From positions 1-15,257 of the forward strand of contig JAFABO010000206.1 of assembly GCA_023426005.1 (NCBI GenBank): a stretch of 15,257 nt of DNA, in the 5' to 3' direction. How positions within the stretch are numbered: position 1 is the first letter of the stretch; every line of letters begins with the position of its first letter. Positions 1-7,639 of this stretch are shown in pieces. The position numbers and the translations under genes are program-made. The notes beneath the pieces are model-generated. The model was not told the DNA's origin. It did no database searches and was given only the letters and a program-made list of their open reading frames with translations. The DNA is from Bacillota bacterium (lineage in GTDB: Bacteria; Bacillota; Clostridia; Acetivibrionales; DSM-1351).

Positions 1-2
1 TC

Positions 3-1796
3 GGCACTCACAGGTCCGAAATAAAAAAACTGGTGACGGGAAAATATACTCCAGGAAAGCTGATAACTTTTATTATTGAACACAATACACAGCTTGCAGT
101 ATCAAAAGAAGAACTGCTGGAAAAAGTACTCGAGAAATCCTGCCAGAATTTAGAGGCTGAATTCGGAGAGGGCTATTGGAGTGACCATTGGACTTACAAT
201 ATGGATTTGGTTGAAACCTTTCTGATGATATATCCCGATATGCAGGAAAGCTTTGTATTTGAGGAAAAGGCGTACTGTTTTTACAAAAGTCCCGTATTTG
301 TACTGCCAAGGTCAGACAAATACGTACTGGCCGACGGCAGGGTACGGCAGTACGGGGCTCTTCTGGAGGAAAAAGAAAACCCGTATGAGGGAGCTGAGGG
401 CTGCTGGCTGAGAACAGGTCAAGGTGCAGGAGAGGTCTATTATACAAACTTATATGTAAAGCTCCTGGCGTTGGCACTGATAAAGTTTGTAAGCCTGGAC
501 CCCGAGGGAATGGGCGTTGAGCTAGAAGCCGGAAAACCTGGCTGGAATGATGCATTAAACGGCTTATCAGGACTATTTGGCTCAAGTATGTGTGAAACGG
601 CTGAGTTGCTGAGAATAGTGGATTTCATTATTGCCTGCAGCAGGGAATACCATAAAAAAGTCAGCCTGCCGGAAGAAGTCAGTACCCTGATGTACGCAGC
701 TGACAGCCTTTTGACAGAGAATCTTGCAGACAGGCTGACCGATTTTGAATACTGGGATAAAACAGCGTCCGTCAAAGAGGGGTACAGAAGCCGGATTCGC
801 AGGGGAATAGCCGGAAAGGAGGTTGGGGCAGACACCGGGGACCTGCTGAAAATATTCGGCAGGTTCAGAGCCAAACTTCAGAGGGGTATGGATAAGTCAT
901 TGACTTTTGGAGATGGGCTCTATCCGACTTACTTTACATATAAGGCTGTAAAATATGAGATGGCCGGCGGCAAAAAGAATCCTGTCAACGGACAGCCCAA
1001 TGTTACCATATCTGAATTTGAGTGCTGTCCCCTTCCTCTGTTCCTGGAAGGCCCGGCACGTATTTTAAAGACTGTCGGGGAAAGGGATAAGGCACTTGAG
1101 CTATATAACGCAATACGGTCAAGTGATATTTTTGATACAAAACTTGAGATGTATAAAACCTCGGTTTCCCTGGAGGAAAGCAGTACGGAGATCGGCCGGC
1201 TGAGGGCGTTTACTCCCGGATGGCTGGAAAGGGAGGCCATATTTCTCCACATGGAATACAAGTATCTGTATGCCATGCTGAAAGCCGGCCTGTACCGGCA
1301 GTTCTTTGAGGATATCCGCACCATGCTGGTCCCGTTTATGAAGCCTGAGGTATATGGCAGAAGCACATTGGAGAATTCCTCTTTTATAGCCAGTTCCGCA
1401 AATCCGGATGAAAGTGTCCACGGAAGAGGATTTGTTGCCAGAATGAGCGGATCCACGGCCGAAATGCTGAGTATGTGGTTCCTGATGATGGCGGGCAGGG
1501 AAGTATTCACCTTTAAGAACGGGGAACTAAGGCTTGCATTGAGGCCCATACTGCCGGGCTGGATGTTTGATGCGGCTGGAAGGGTCAGCTTTAAGTTCTT
1601 GGGCAGTGTTATGGTTAACTATATTAATCCCGGGAAGAAAAATACCTATGGAACAGCTTCTGTAAAGCCGGAAAGATATGTATTGACCTATAAGGATGAA
1701 ACCAGACGGGAAATAGAGGGAGAAATAATTAGAGGCCGGGAGGCACGGGATATACGCAATAAAAAGGTGGATAGCATTGATGTACACCTGAATTAA
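3..1796 (+). CDS. GH94-like (cellobiose phosphorylase family) protein, N-terminus missing
   Basis: The reading frame is already open at the window's left edge (codons run from base 3 without a stop), so the GTG at 33 is an internal codon and the true start lies upstream. About 597 C-terminal residues are visible. Recognisable blocks are FGEGYWSDHWTYN near visible residues 55-67, EAGKPGWNDALNGLSGLFGSS near 177-197, and HGRGFVARMSGSTAEM followed by LRPILPGWMF near the end. These match the (alpha/alpha)6-barrel part of large clostridial and bacillar proteins annotated as cellobiose phosphorylases (COG3459/GH94). WND in the second block resembles the region holding the catalytic acid in GH94; that alignment is inference. 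GH94 enzymes split beta-glucosides with phosphate to give a sugar 1-phosphate, usually in the cytoplasm. No signal peptide can be judged because the N-terminus is absent. The downstream two-component system and sugar importer support a carbohydrate role. The exact substrate cannot be read from the sequence. No terminator follows, so some transcription may continue into the regulator gene. Confidence 0.72.
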   Translation, partial: GTHRSEIKKLVTGKYTPGKLITFIIEHNTQLAVSKEELLEKVLEKSCQNLEAEFGEGYWSDHWTYNMDLVETFLMIYPDMQESFVFEEKAYCFYKSPVFVLPRSDKYVLADGRVRQYGALLEEKENPYEGAEGCWLRTGQGAGEVYYTNLYVKLLALALIKFVSLDPEGMGVELEAGKPGWNDALNGLSGLFGSSMCETAELLRIVDFIIACSREYHKKVSLPEEVSTLMYAADSLLTENLADRLTDFEYWDKTASVKEGYRSRIRRGIAGKEVGADTGDLLKIFGRFRAKLQRGMDKSLTFGDGLYPTYFTYKAVKYEMAGGKKNPVNGQPNVTISEFECCPLPLFLEGPARILKTVGERDKALELYNAIRSSDIFDTKLEMYKTSVSLEESSTEIGRLRAFTPGWLEREAIFLHMEYKYLYAMLKAGLYRQFFEDIRTMLVPFMKPEVYGRSTLENSSFIASSANPDESVHGRGFVARMSGSTAEMLSMWFLMMAGREVFTFKNGELRLALRPILPGWMFDAAGRVSFKFLGSVMVNYINPGKKNTYGTASVKPERYVLTYKDETRREIEGEIIRGREARDIRNKKVDSIDVHLN

Positions 1797-1845
1797 TCTG
1801 GTGGTTTTACGGTTTAGGACTGCATTATGGGAGTTATGTCAACGC

Positions 1846-1874
1846 TTGAATCGGTGACATTTTCTAGATATAAT
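1846..1874 (+). promoter_or_regulatory. Sigma-A-type promoter for the two-component system
   Basis: TTGAAT (1846-1851) and a perfect TATAAT (1869-1874) are separated by exactly 17 bp. This gives a predicted start near 1881, about 50 nt ahead of the regulator's TTG codon. It lies in the 134-bp gap after the GH94-like gene, so the regulator and kinase can be expressed independently of that gene. Confidence 0.72.
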
Positions 1875-1930
1875 GGAAGTGAAATGCTGCTGATCGAAAC
1901 TAATAATCTGTTATCCTGGAGGGAATTGCA

Positions 1931-3484
1931 TTGGCTAAAGCATTATTGGTTGATGACGAAAAGTATATCAGGAATGGAATAAGGGCTATCATATCCAGAG
2001 CCGGTTCCATATTTACCGAAATTGACGAATGTGTCAATGGTACCGAGGCTTTGAACAGGTTATCGGAAAATAGATATGACCTTGTTATCACCGATCTGAT
2101 TATGCCTCAGATTGATGGGATAGAGCTTGTTTCACGGATTGATGGCATGGAATACAAGCCGTATACGGTAGTGCTAAGCGGATATGATGATTTCAAATAT
2201 GCGCAGAAGGCAATTAAATATGGTGTTAAGGCATACCTCCTTAAACCGGTGGACAGAAACGAACTTTTAAATATTGTAAAAAAAGCCGAAGAAGAATATA
2301 TAAAGAAGCAAAATACTGGCGTCAAAATGAATACGGATGATAAGACGGAGTTTTTTTCAAACCAGTTCAAGCTAATGTTGCTAAGTGATAATACCACAAG
2401 GGAAGAAGAGGAAAAACTTTTGAAAACCTGTGGCATGGATTTTGAGAAGGAGGCCTGCCGGGTAGTAACGGTAAGTTCCTGTGAGGCCTATGAGGCCGAG
2501 GATAAGCTTGAAGGCAATTTGTCACTGGTGGCAAGACTCAAGGACTGTTTGAATGAAACCGGCACCTTTGGATTTTATTTTCTGGATAACAGGGATAATG
2601 CAGTTCTTATACTAAACGCCGGGACTGATGTAAAAAAATTGCTTGAGGCAGTTGACAGAATGTTCGGCACCCGCTGTACGGCCGGAATTGGAAGCACCTT
2701 CAAAAGTGTTTCTGAAATGCGCAGGTCTTACAACCAGTCGGACTATGCTTTGAAATACAAACTCCTGGTACCTGACAGCCCGGTAATATATTACTGTGGC
2801 ATAGCTGAACCCGACAGCAATTTTGTACTGCCTGTCAGATTGGTAAAAAATATTGCCGGTATGCTGGACACCCAACGCAAGGATGAACTTTGCAAAGTAA
2901 TCAATCAGCTTTTTAATGAAAACACCGCAAAGAAATATCATCTGGAATACCTGGAAAAGCTTTGGGCCTGTCTGAGGTTGGAGATAATAGGATATCTCTC
3001 GGAGCATATACCTCATAAAATAGAATTTATCAAAGAACAGGAAGACGGCTTTAAAAGTGTATTTGAGTTTCATAATATCAATGATTTTGTAAGATACGTA
3101 AAGAAATTTGTATTGGGTATCAATGAAGTGTTATTGCAGTTCAAGAGCATATGCAGCACCGACAAGACCATTGAAATGGCCGTCAAATATGTCCGGGACA
3201 ATTACCGGAAGGATCTGACCATGGCAGAGGTGGCCAATCATATCAGCCTTAATTACTCTTACTTCTCCATACTTTTTAAGGAGAAGACAGGCATGAACTT
3301 TGTTGAATATCTCAGGATGGTCAGAATTGAAAAAGCAAAAGAACTGCTGCAGAATTCCATATATAAAATATATGAAGTATCCGAGATGGTAGGGTACAAT
3401 AATACAAAGCATTTTACCACCACTTTTCGCGCACTCACAGGAATATCTCCAAAGGAATATAGAGAAAAGCTGTATATTAACTAA
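1931..3484 (+). CDS. YesN-type response regulator (REC + AraC-family DNA-binding domain)
   Basis: This 517-residue protein is a transcription regulator controlled by phosphorylation. The N-terminal receiver domain (about 1-120) has the full set of conserved residues: acidic pair D8/D9, phosphoacceptor D55 in VITDLIMP, S83 at the switch position and K105 in LLKPVD. A central region of about 280 residues has no motif I can name. The C-terminus (about 413-517) is an AraC/XylS double helix-turn-helix, with the typical ending in which GYNNTKHFTTTFRALTGISPKEYR spans the second helix-turn-helix. The TTG start at 1931 is chosen because CTGGAGGG (1916-1923) lies at correct spacing and the REC fold begins at once (AKALLVDDE). 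The kinase gene follows 20 nt later, so they form a pair. By analogy with YesN-type regulators next to lipoprotein-dependent sugar importers, the likely target is the transporter promoter downstream. The ligand is unknown. Confidence 0.93.
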   Translation: MAKALLVDDEKYIRNGIRAIISRAGSIFTEIDECVNGTEALNRLSENRYDLVITDLIMPQIDGIELVSRIDGMEYKPYTVVLSGYDDFKYAQKAIKYGVKAYLLKPVDRNELLNIVKKAEEEYIKKQNTGVKMNTDDKTEFFSNQFKLMLLSDNTTREEEEKLLKTCGMDFEKEACRVVTVSSCEAYEAEDKLEGNLSLVARLKDCLNETGTFGFYFLDNRDNAVLILNAGTDVKKLLEAVDRMFGTRCTAGIGSTFKSVSEMRRSYNQSDYALKYKLLVPDSPVIYYCGIAEPDSNFVLPVRLVKNIAGMLDTQRKDELCKVINQLFNENTAKKYHLEYLEKLWACLRLEIIGYLSEHIPHKIEFIKEQEDGFKSVFEFHNINDFVRYVKKFVLGINEVLLQFKSICSTDKTIEMAVKYVRDNYRKDLTMAEVANHISLNYSYFSILFKEKTGMNFVEYLRMVRIEKAKELLQNSIYKIYEVSEMVGYNNTKHFTTTFRALTGISPKEYREKLYIN

Positions 3485-3504
3485 CTGCCGTTGTGGGGGT
3501 AGCC

Positions 3505-5343
3505 ATGAGAGCTAAAAAGCTGTTTATATTAATAATTACGTTCTTCAGCGGATTGAAACTTGCCCATAAACTCATGATAATTTATTCGGTGGTTATCGGC
3601 ATAACCATAATTGTCTTTGCCGGCCAGCTTATAAATGAGACCAATAACTCCACAGAACTGGATCTTATAAGAGATTCAAGGGAGCTGCTGAAAGAGACCA
3701 AATATAGTATTGAGAGGGAAGTTGACACCTGTTATCGGACCATCAATGCCATATCGGGGGATTACGATACCATGTCCTATATAAAAGGCTGGGACAGGGA
3801 GGATCAGACCGAAGTTGTGGATTTTAGCATGGATTTGACAAAAAGGATATTACTTATAAGAAATCTGAGCCCTGATATATATCAAATAAGAATCTATGTC
3901 AGCAGTCCTGAATTTCCTGAAATAGGTTCAATCATTTACAGTGATTCACGTCTTAAAAATAAAAATACAATAGTGACCGAAACAATGAAATATGCACACG
4001 GATACTGGCAGTTTGACCATCCCGAGGTAAGCTTTAATCCCGGTACCCTTGAAAGAAAAAACGTAGTGTCGCTTTTTGTTCCGTTAAGATACTCCAATTA
4101 CAAACAATTGGGTTTTATTGAGACTTCAATGTATACCGAAACTTTCTTCAGACATATGTTCTCACAGTCGGAAAATCAGAATTTGATCGCGTTTGTCATA
4201 GATTACACAGGTAAGGTTATTTATGACAGTAAAAGTGCTTTTGCCAAAAAGTACAACCTGGACGGCAACGGTCTGACGGAGCTGTACAAGGGCTATGATC
4301 TGAAAGGTCAGAGCACGGAAATACATATTAAAAAGGGCAGGGTACCCATGACCCTGATATCCGATTATATAGAAACCCTGGACACCACAATATGCTATGT
4401 TGTAACAAATGACACCATCAGAAAAAATTTGAATGATGCCAGAACTCTCATTATTGCTGAAAGCATTCTGGCTATGATTTTGATGAGCGTTATAATCTAT
4501 ATCCTGACAAACCTTCTGCTTGTGAAAATAAATCAGATAATTGCTTCAATGCGCAAAGTCGAGGACGGAATGCTCGATGTCCGTGTAAATGTCTCCGGCC
4601 AGGATGAAATGAGTGAACTGGCTCTTCATTTCAATAGAATGATTTCCAAAATAGGAGATTTGATATCCGAGGTGGTAAATAAGCAGGAGGCTAAGAAAAA
4701 TGCAGAAATACATGCCCTGTTCACCCAGATCAATTCACATTTTATAATCAATACCCTGCAGAATATCAGTATGATGGCTGAAATAGACAGCAAATATGAA
4801 CTGGCGGATGCCATGAACTCCCTTGGAAAGCTGCTGCGTTACAGCATGAAATGGACTAAGGAATACGTAAGGCTCAAAGAGGAAATAGAGTATATCGGAA
4901 ATTATATTATACTGATGAACATAAGGTATGACTATGAAATAAAGCTGAACATTCAAGTCCCCCCGGAGCTTATGGAATATGAAGTGCTGAAAATGATGCT
5001 TCAGCCTGCAGTTGAAAATGCAATATATTATGGTATCGAACCACTTGGGGAAAATGGTGAAATAACCATACGGGGATATTCCGATGAAGAAAATACTTCA
5101 ATAGAAATAATAGATAATGGCAAGGGTATGGACGTGGAGAGCCTTGAAAAAGTAAGGCAGGCTCTGACCTCGGATATCCCCGTCGACATGCGCCTGGAGA
5201 AAAAAGGAAACGGAATAGGACTTAAAAATGTAAATGAAAGAATCAAATTATTTTATGGAAACAAATATGGAATAGAGATATCAAGTATTAAGGGCTCATT
5301 TACAAAATTGACCATCAGATTGCCGGGAGTGTCACAGGGTTAA
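3505..5343 (+). CDS. YesM-type membrane sensor histidine kinase
   Basis: This is the partner kinase of the preceding regulator. From ATG 3505 it is 612 residues: transmembrane helix 1 (about 23-43), a large extracellular sensor region (about 44-312), transmembrane helix 2 (about 315-338), a HAMP linker (about 339-391), a His_kinase (PF06580-type) dimerisation segment and a HATPase domain. The phospho-accepting histidine is H412. ATP-binding motifs are the N box around N505, DNGKG at 537-541 and GNGIG at 568-572. The H-box reads INSHFIINTLQ, whereas this family normally has NPHFLYNTL, so the proline and the LY pair are replaced. I prefer ATG 3505 because GGGGG (3495-3499) is well placed before it. 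GTG 3493 in the same frame would add four residues but sits inside that Shine-Dalgarno. The extracellular domain probably detects an oligosaccharide directly or through a binding protein (inference). Confidence 0.9.
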   Translation: MRAKKLFILIITFFSGLKLAHKLMIIYSVVIGITIIVFAGQLINETNNSTELDLIRDSRELLKETKYSIEREVDTCYRTINAISGDYDTMSYIKGWDREDQTEVVDFSMDLTKRILLIRNLSPDIYQIRIYVSSPEFPEIGSIIYSDSRLKNKNTIVTETMKYAHGYWQFDHPEVSFNPGTLERKNVVSLFVPLRYSNYKQLGFIETSMYTETFFRHMFSQSENQNLIAFVIDYTGKVIYDSKSAFAKKYNLDGNGLTELYKGYDLKGQSTEIHIKKGRVPMTLISDYIETLDTTICYVVTNDTIRKNLNDARTLIIAESILAMILMSVIIYILTNLLLVKINQIIASMRKVEDGMLDVRVNVSGQDEMSELALHFNRMISKIGDLISEVVNKQEAKKNAEIHALFTQINSHFIINTLQNISMMAEIDSKYELADAMNSLGKLLRYSMKWTKEYVRLKEEIEYIGNYIILMNIRYDYEIKLNIQVPPELMEYEVLKMMLQPAVENAIYYGIEPLGENGEITIRGYSDEENTSIEIIDNGKGMDVESLEKVRQALTSDIPVDMRLEKKGNGIGLKNVNERIKLFYGNKYGIEISSIKGSFTKLTIRLPGVSQG

Positions 5344-5363
5344 ACACCCTGCTTCACCTGTGA
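5332..5363 (+). other. Two mutually exclusive hairpins at the kinase stop codon
   Basis: TCACAGG (5332-5338) is the exact complement of CCTGTGA (5357-5363). CAGGGT (5335-5340) is the exact complement of ACCCTG (5346-5351). The two stems share CAGG, so only one can form at a time. They span the stop codon of the kinase gene and no T-run follows, so this is not a standard terminator. It may stabilise the mRNA 3' end, or be chance. Confidence 0.4.
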
Positions 5364-5421
5364 TGGAGTTCCCATTTATTGAAGCTGTAACTGCAGCTGT
5401 ATTGTTGTAGTAGTAATTGAC

Positions 5422-5451
5422 AAATGCCGGTTAAAAAGGTGCGGCTTTTTT
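5422..5451 (+). terminator. Probable weak intrinsic terminator after the two-component system
   Basis: GCCG (5426-5429) pairs with CGGC (5442-5445), with flanking A-T pairs formed by AAA upstream and the T-run. The hairpin is followed by TTTTTT (5446-5451). The GC stem is only 4 bp with a 12-nt loop, so termination is likely partial. It separates the regulator/kinase unit from the transporter genes. Confidence 0.5.
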
Positions 5452-5454
5452 GTA

Positions 5455-5493
5455 TAAAACAGCTAAAAAAAACGAACCAAATCTAAAACTACT
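5455..5493 (+). promoter_or_regulatory. Candidate AraC-type operator: repeated TAAAACNNCT
   Basis: TAAAACAGCT (5455-5464) and TAAAACTACT (5484-5493) are direct repeats 29 bp apart, close to three helical turns. They lie immediately upstream of the -35 area of the putative transporter promoter. AraC-family activators usually bind direct repeats in this position. Assignment to the regulator at 1931-3484 is inference, and the region is A-rich enough for chance. Confidence 0.3.
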
Positions 5494-5497
5494 TACC

Positions 5498-5526
5498 TGT
5501 TTATATTTTTCCGCTTACTCTATAAT
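5498..5526 (+). promoter_or_regulatory. Putative promoter of the sugar-importer operon
   Basis: A perfect -10 box TATAAT (5521-5526) has a poor -35 candidate TGTTTA (5498-5503) 17 bp upstream. A good -10 with a weak -35 is typical of activator-dependent promoters. It lies about 160 nt before the first permease gene, in the 340-bp gap 5344-5683. Apart from the hairpins, the repeat and this promoter, I see nothing else in that gap. Confidence 0.5.
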
Positions 5527-5683
5527 AAAATTACAAAGTCAATTACCATCTCAAAATAAAATGCTTGAAAGCACATGTTTGTCTGGAAGGCGAAGGCTTC
5601 AAACGCAATTGGCTTTATGATGGTCAGCCACACAAATACTGTTCATTTATCGTACCAATACTCTCAAAAACTGAGGAAGGTGT

Positions 5684-6655
5684 GTGTTTATCTTGTCCAA
5701 TCCGCCTGTTGCACAAAAAAGAAATCCGGGAACGAAGAGAACGGGCATTTTCGGTCTGATCTCCAGAATATGGGCGCAAAAGGATTTACAAGCCATGGCA
5801 ATCCCCGGCGTAATCTGGATGATAATTTTTAATTTCATTCCGATGTATTTTATCATAATCGCTTTTATGCGGTACAATGTTGCAAAAGGAGTTCTGGGTT
5901 CCAAATGGGTAGGCTTTAAAAACTTTACCGAATTCTTTGCAGATGACCGTTTCTGGCTGGTTATGAAGGATACCTTCGGACTTAACCTTTTAAGGTTGAT
6001 CATTGGATTCCCCATACCGATACTATTTGCAATTCTCTTAAATGAACTGTTATCCACCAGGTTCAAAAGATTTGTTCAGACAGTTTCATATCTTCCGCAC
6101 TTTTTATCCTGGATAATAGTAGGAGGTATAATGTACAACTGGTTATCGGATTCAGGTCTGGTAACTATGCTTTTAGTCCATGTGGGATTATTGAAGGAGC
6201 CCATCCATCTTATCGGAACGCCGCAGTACTTCTGGGGGATACTGATAACCTCCGAGACTTGGAAGGAAATCGGCTGGAACGCGATTATTTACATAGCGGC
6301 CATATCGGGCATCGATCCAAGCCTGTTTGAGGCTTCGGTTATTGACGGTGCAGGAAGACTGCGAAGGGTATGGAATGTCATTCTGCCCTCAATAAAAGGA
6401 ACCATAGCAGTTCTGCTGGTATTAAATATAGGAAATCTCCTGGGGTCCAATTTTGAACAGCTGTTTGTATTCTATAAGCCTGTCCTGTACGATGTTATCG
6501 ACGTTATAGATATCTACGCCTATCGTCTGGGCATCGAAAACGGCAGATTATCATACGCAACAGCAGTAGGTTTATTCAGATCGGTATTTGCATTCATCCT
6601 TTTGTATACTGCAAATAAGGCATCAAAAAAACTTACGAGCACGTCTTTGGTTTAA
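5684..6655 (+). CDS. Sugar ABC transporter permease, LplB/YteP type
   Basis: This 323-residue inner-membrane protein is one half of the channel of a carbohydrate importer. Hydrophobic helices lie roughly at 39-62, 100-125, 131-155, 185-210, 243-258 and 297-315, giving the usual six. The EAA loop that docks on the ATPase is visible as EASVIDGAG (216-224) followed by VILPS about 10 residues on. The N-terminus is basic and cytoplasmic (QKRNPGTKR). AGGAAGG (5674-5680) precedes two possible starts, GTG 5684 and TTG 5693. The latter would give a 320-residue protein starting at SNPPVAQ, and spacing does not decide between them. The gene is followed 15 nt later by the second permease, and the pair is typical of COG4209/COG0395 permeases serving YesM/YesN-controlled importers. 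Confidence 0.92.
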   Translation: MFILSNPPVAQKRNPGTKRTGIFGLISRIWAQKDLQAMAIPGVIWMIIFNFIPMYFIIIAFMRYNVAKGVLGSKWVGFKNFTEFFADDRFWLVMKDTFGLNLLRLIIGFPIPILFAILLNELLSTRFKRFVQTVSYLPHFLSWIIVGGIMYNWLSDSGLVTMLLVHVGLLKEPIHLIGTPQYFWGILITSETWKEIGWNAIIYIAAISGIDPSLFEASVIDGAGRLRRVWNVILPSIKGTIAVLLVLNIGNLLGSNFEQLFVFYKPVLYDVIDVIDIYAYRLGIENGRLSYATAVGLFRSVFAFILLYTANKASKKLTSTSLV

Positions 6656-6670
6656 CAGGAGGGATGCCAT

Positions 6671-7555
6671 ATGAGTAAAATGAAAACGTCCATCGGATCT
6701 AAAGTATTTGACACCTTAAATATATTATTTATGTTATTGGTTTGTTTCTGTGCCCTGTACCCCATCTGGTATGTTTTTATACATTCCTTGAATAACGGGT
6801 TTGATTCGGCCCAGGGCGGACTTTACTGGTGGCCCCGCAAGTTTACCTGGGATAACTACAGGGAAGTTTTCAGAAACAATGAAATTATTACCGCATTTTT
6901 CATTACCATTGCCAGAACCCTGGTAGGAACAGCTACGCATGTATTTTTTACTGCAATGGTGGCATATTCCTTCCTGAAAAAGGAACTGATCGGAAGAAAA
7001 GTATATATGAATATGGGGCTTGTAACAATGTTTTTTTCGGGAGGACTTATACCTACCTTTATAGTTATCAAGACTCTTGGCATGTTTGATAATTTTATAG
7101 TATATATAATTCCCGTAATGTTCAGCTTCTTTGATCTGATAATTTTCCAGGCCTTTTTCAGAACCATTCCGGAAGCCCTGGAGGAATCGGCAAAAATGGA
7201 CGGAGCAAATTACTTTACTATTTTTACCAAAATAATACTTCCTCTGTCAAAAGCCGTTATAGCAACAATCATCCTGTTTAACGGGGTATTTAACTGGAAT
7301 GATTATTTCATGGGGATTATATACACAAACAAACAGGTACTTCATCCCATACAGACCTATCTTTATAAAATAATTATGACCTCGGATTCTGCCAAGACAT
7401 CACTTATGGCCGGCTCGGTAAGCCAGACAAACTTTACATCCACATCGCTTCAAATGGCTACAATGATTATTACAACAATTCCTATCGTATGTGTATACCC
7501 TTTCCTGCAAAAGCACTTTGTAAAAGGTATGCTCATAGGCTCGGTAAAAGAATGA
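6671..7555 (+). CDS. Sugar ABC transporter permease, YtcP/UgpE type
   Basis: This 294-residue membrane protein is the second half of the importer channel (COG0395 family). The first helix covers about residues 16-36, and an aromatic-rich outside loop (YWWPRKFTWDNY) follows, as is usual in this family. The EAA loop reads EESAKMDGA (171-179) with KIILPLS behind it. The protein ends with the family-typical QKHFVKGMLIGSVKE tail. The start at ATG 6671 has AGGAGGG (6658-6664) ahead of it; another ATG at 6664 is out of frame. It heterodimerises with the upstream permease and receives sugar from the lipoprotein encoded next. No ATPase gene lies in the cluster. Confidence 0.93.
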   Translation: MSKMKTSIGSKVFDTLNILFMLLVCFCALYPIWYVFIHSLNNGFDSAQGGLYWWPRKFTWDNYREVFRNNEIITAFFITIARTLVGTATHVFFTAMVAYSFLKKELIGRKVYMNMGLVTMFFSGGLIPTFIVIKTLGMFDNFIVYIIPVMFSFFDLIIFQAFFRTIPEALEESAKMDGANYFTIFTKIILPLSKAVIATIILFNGVFNWNDYFMGIIYTNKQVLHPIQTYLYKIIMTSDSAKTSLMAGSVSQTNFTSTSLQMATMIITTIPIVCVYPFLQKHFVKGMLIGSVKE

Positions 7556-7585
7556 GCAATATTCAATTTCTACCGATTATAAATG

Positions 7586-7602
7586 CTTAAGCGCTGCTTA
7601 AG
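7586..7602 (+). other. Intercistronic hairpin between permease and binding-protein genes
   Basis: CTTAAGC (7586-7592) and GCTTAAG (7596-7602) form a perfect 7-bp stem with a 3-nt loop in the 84-bp gap. No T-run follows, so it is not a terminator. In sugar-importer operons such hairpins often mark an mRNA processing or stabilising site that lets the binding protein be made in excess over the permeases; that role is inferred here. Confidence 0.5.
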
Positions 7603-7639
7603 GATTATATAAAACACATAATTAACAGGAGGGAAGAGT

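Noticed and set aside
33..35. GTG as start of the first gene
   Set aside because: The frame is open back to base 3 and the protein lacks the N-terminal half expected of its family, so this is an internal codon of a gene cut by the window edge.
5417..5422. Perfect TTGACA suggesting a promoter
   Set aside because: No -10-like hexamer lies 16-18 bp downstream; the sequence there is the terminator-like hairpin.
5565..5759. Small open frame in the importer leader (64 residues)
   Set aside because: It overlaps the permease start in another frame, has no clear ribosome binding site, and its composition looks like random translation.
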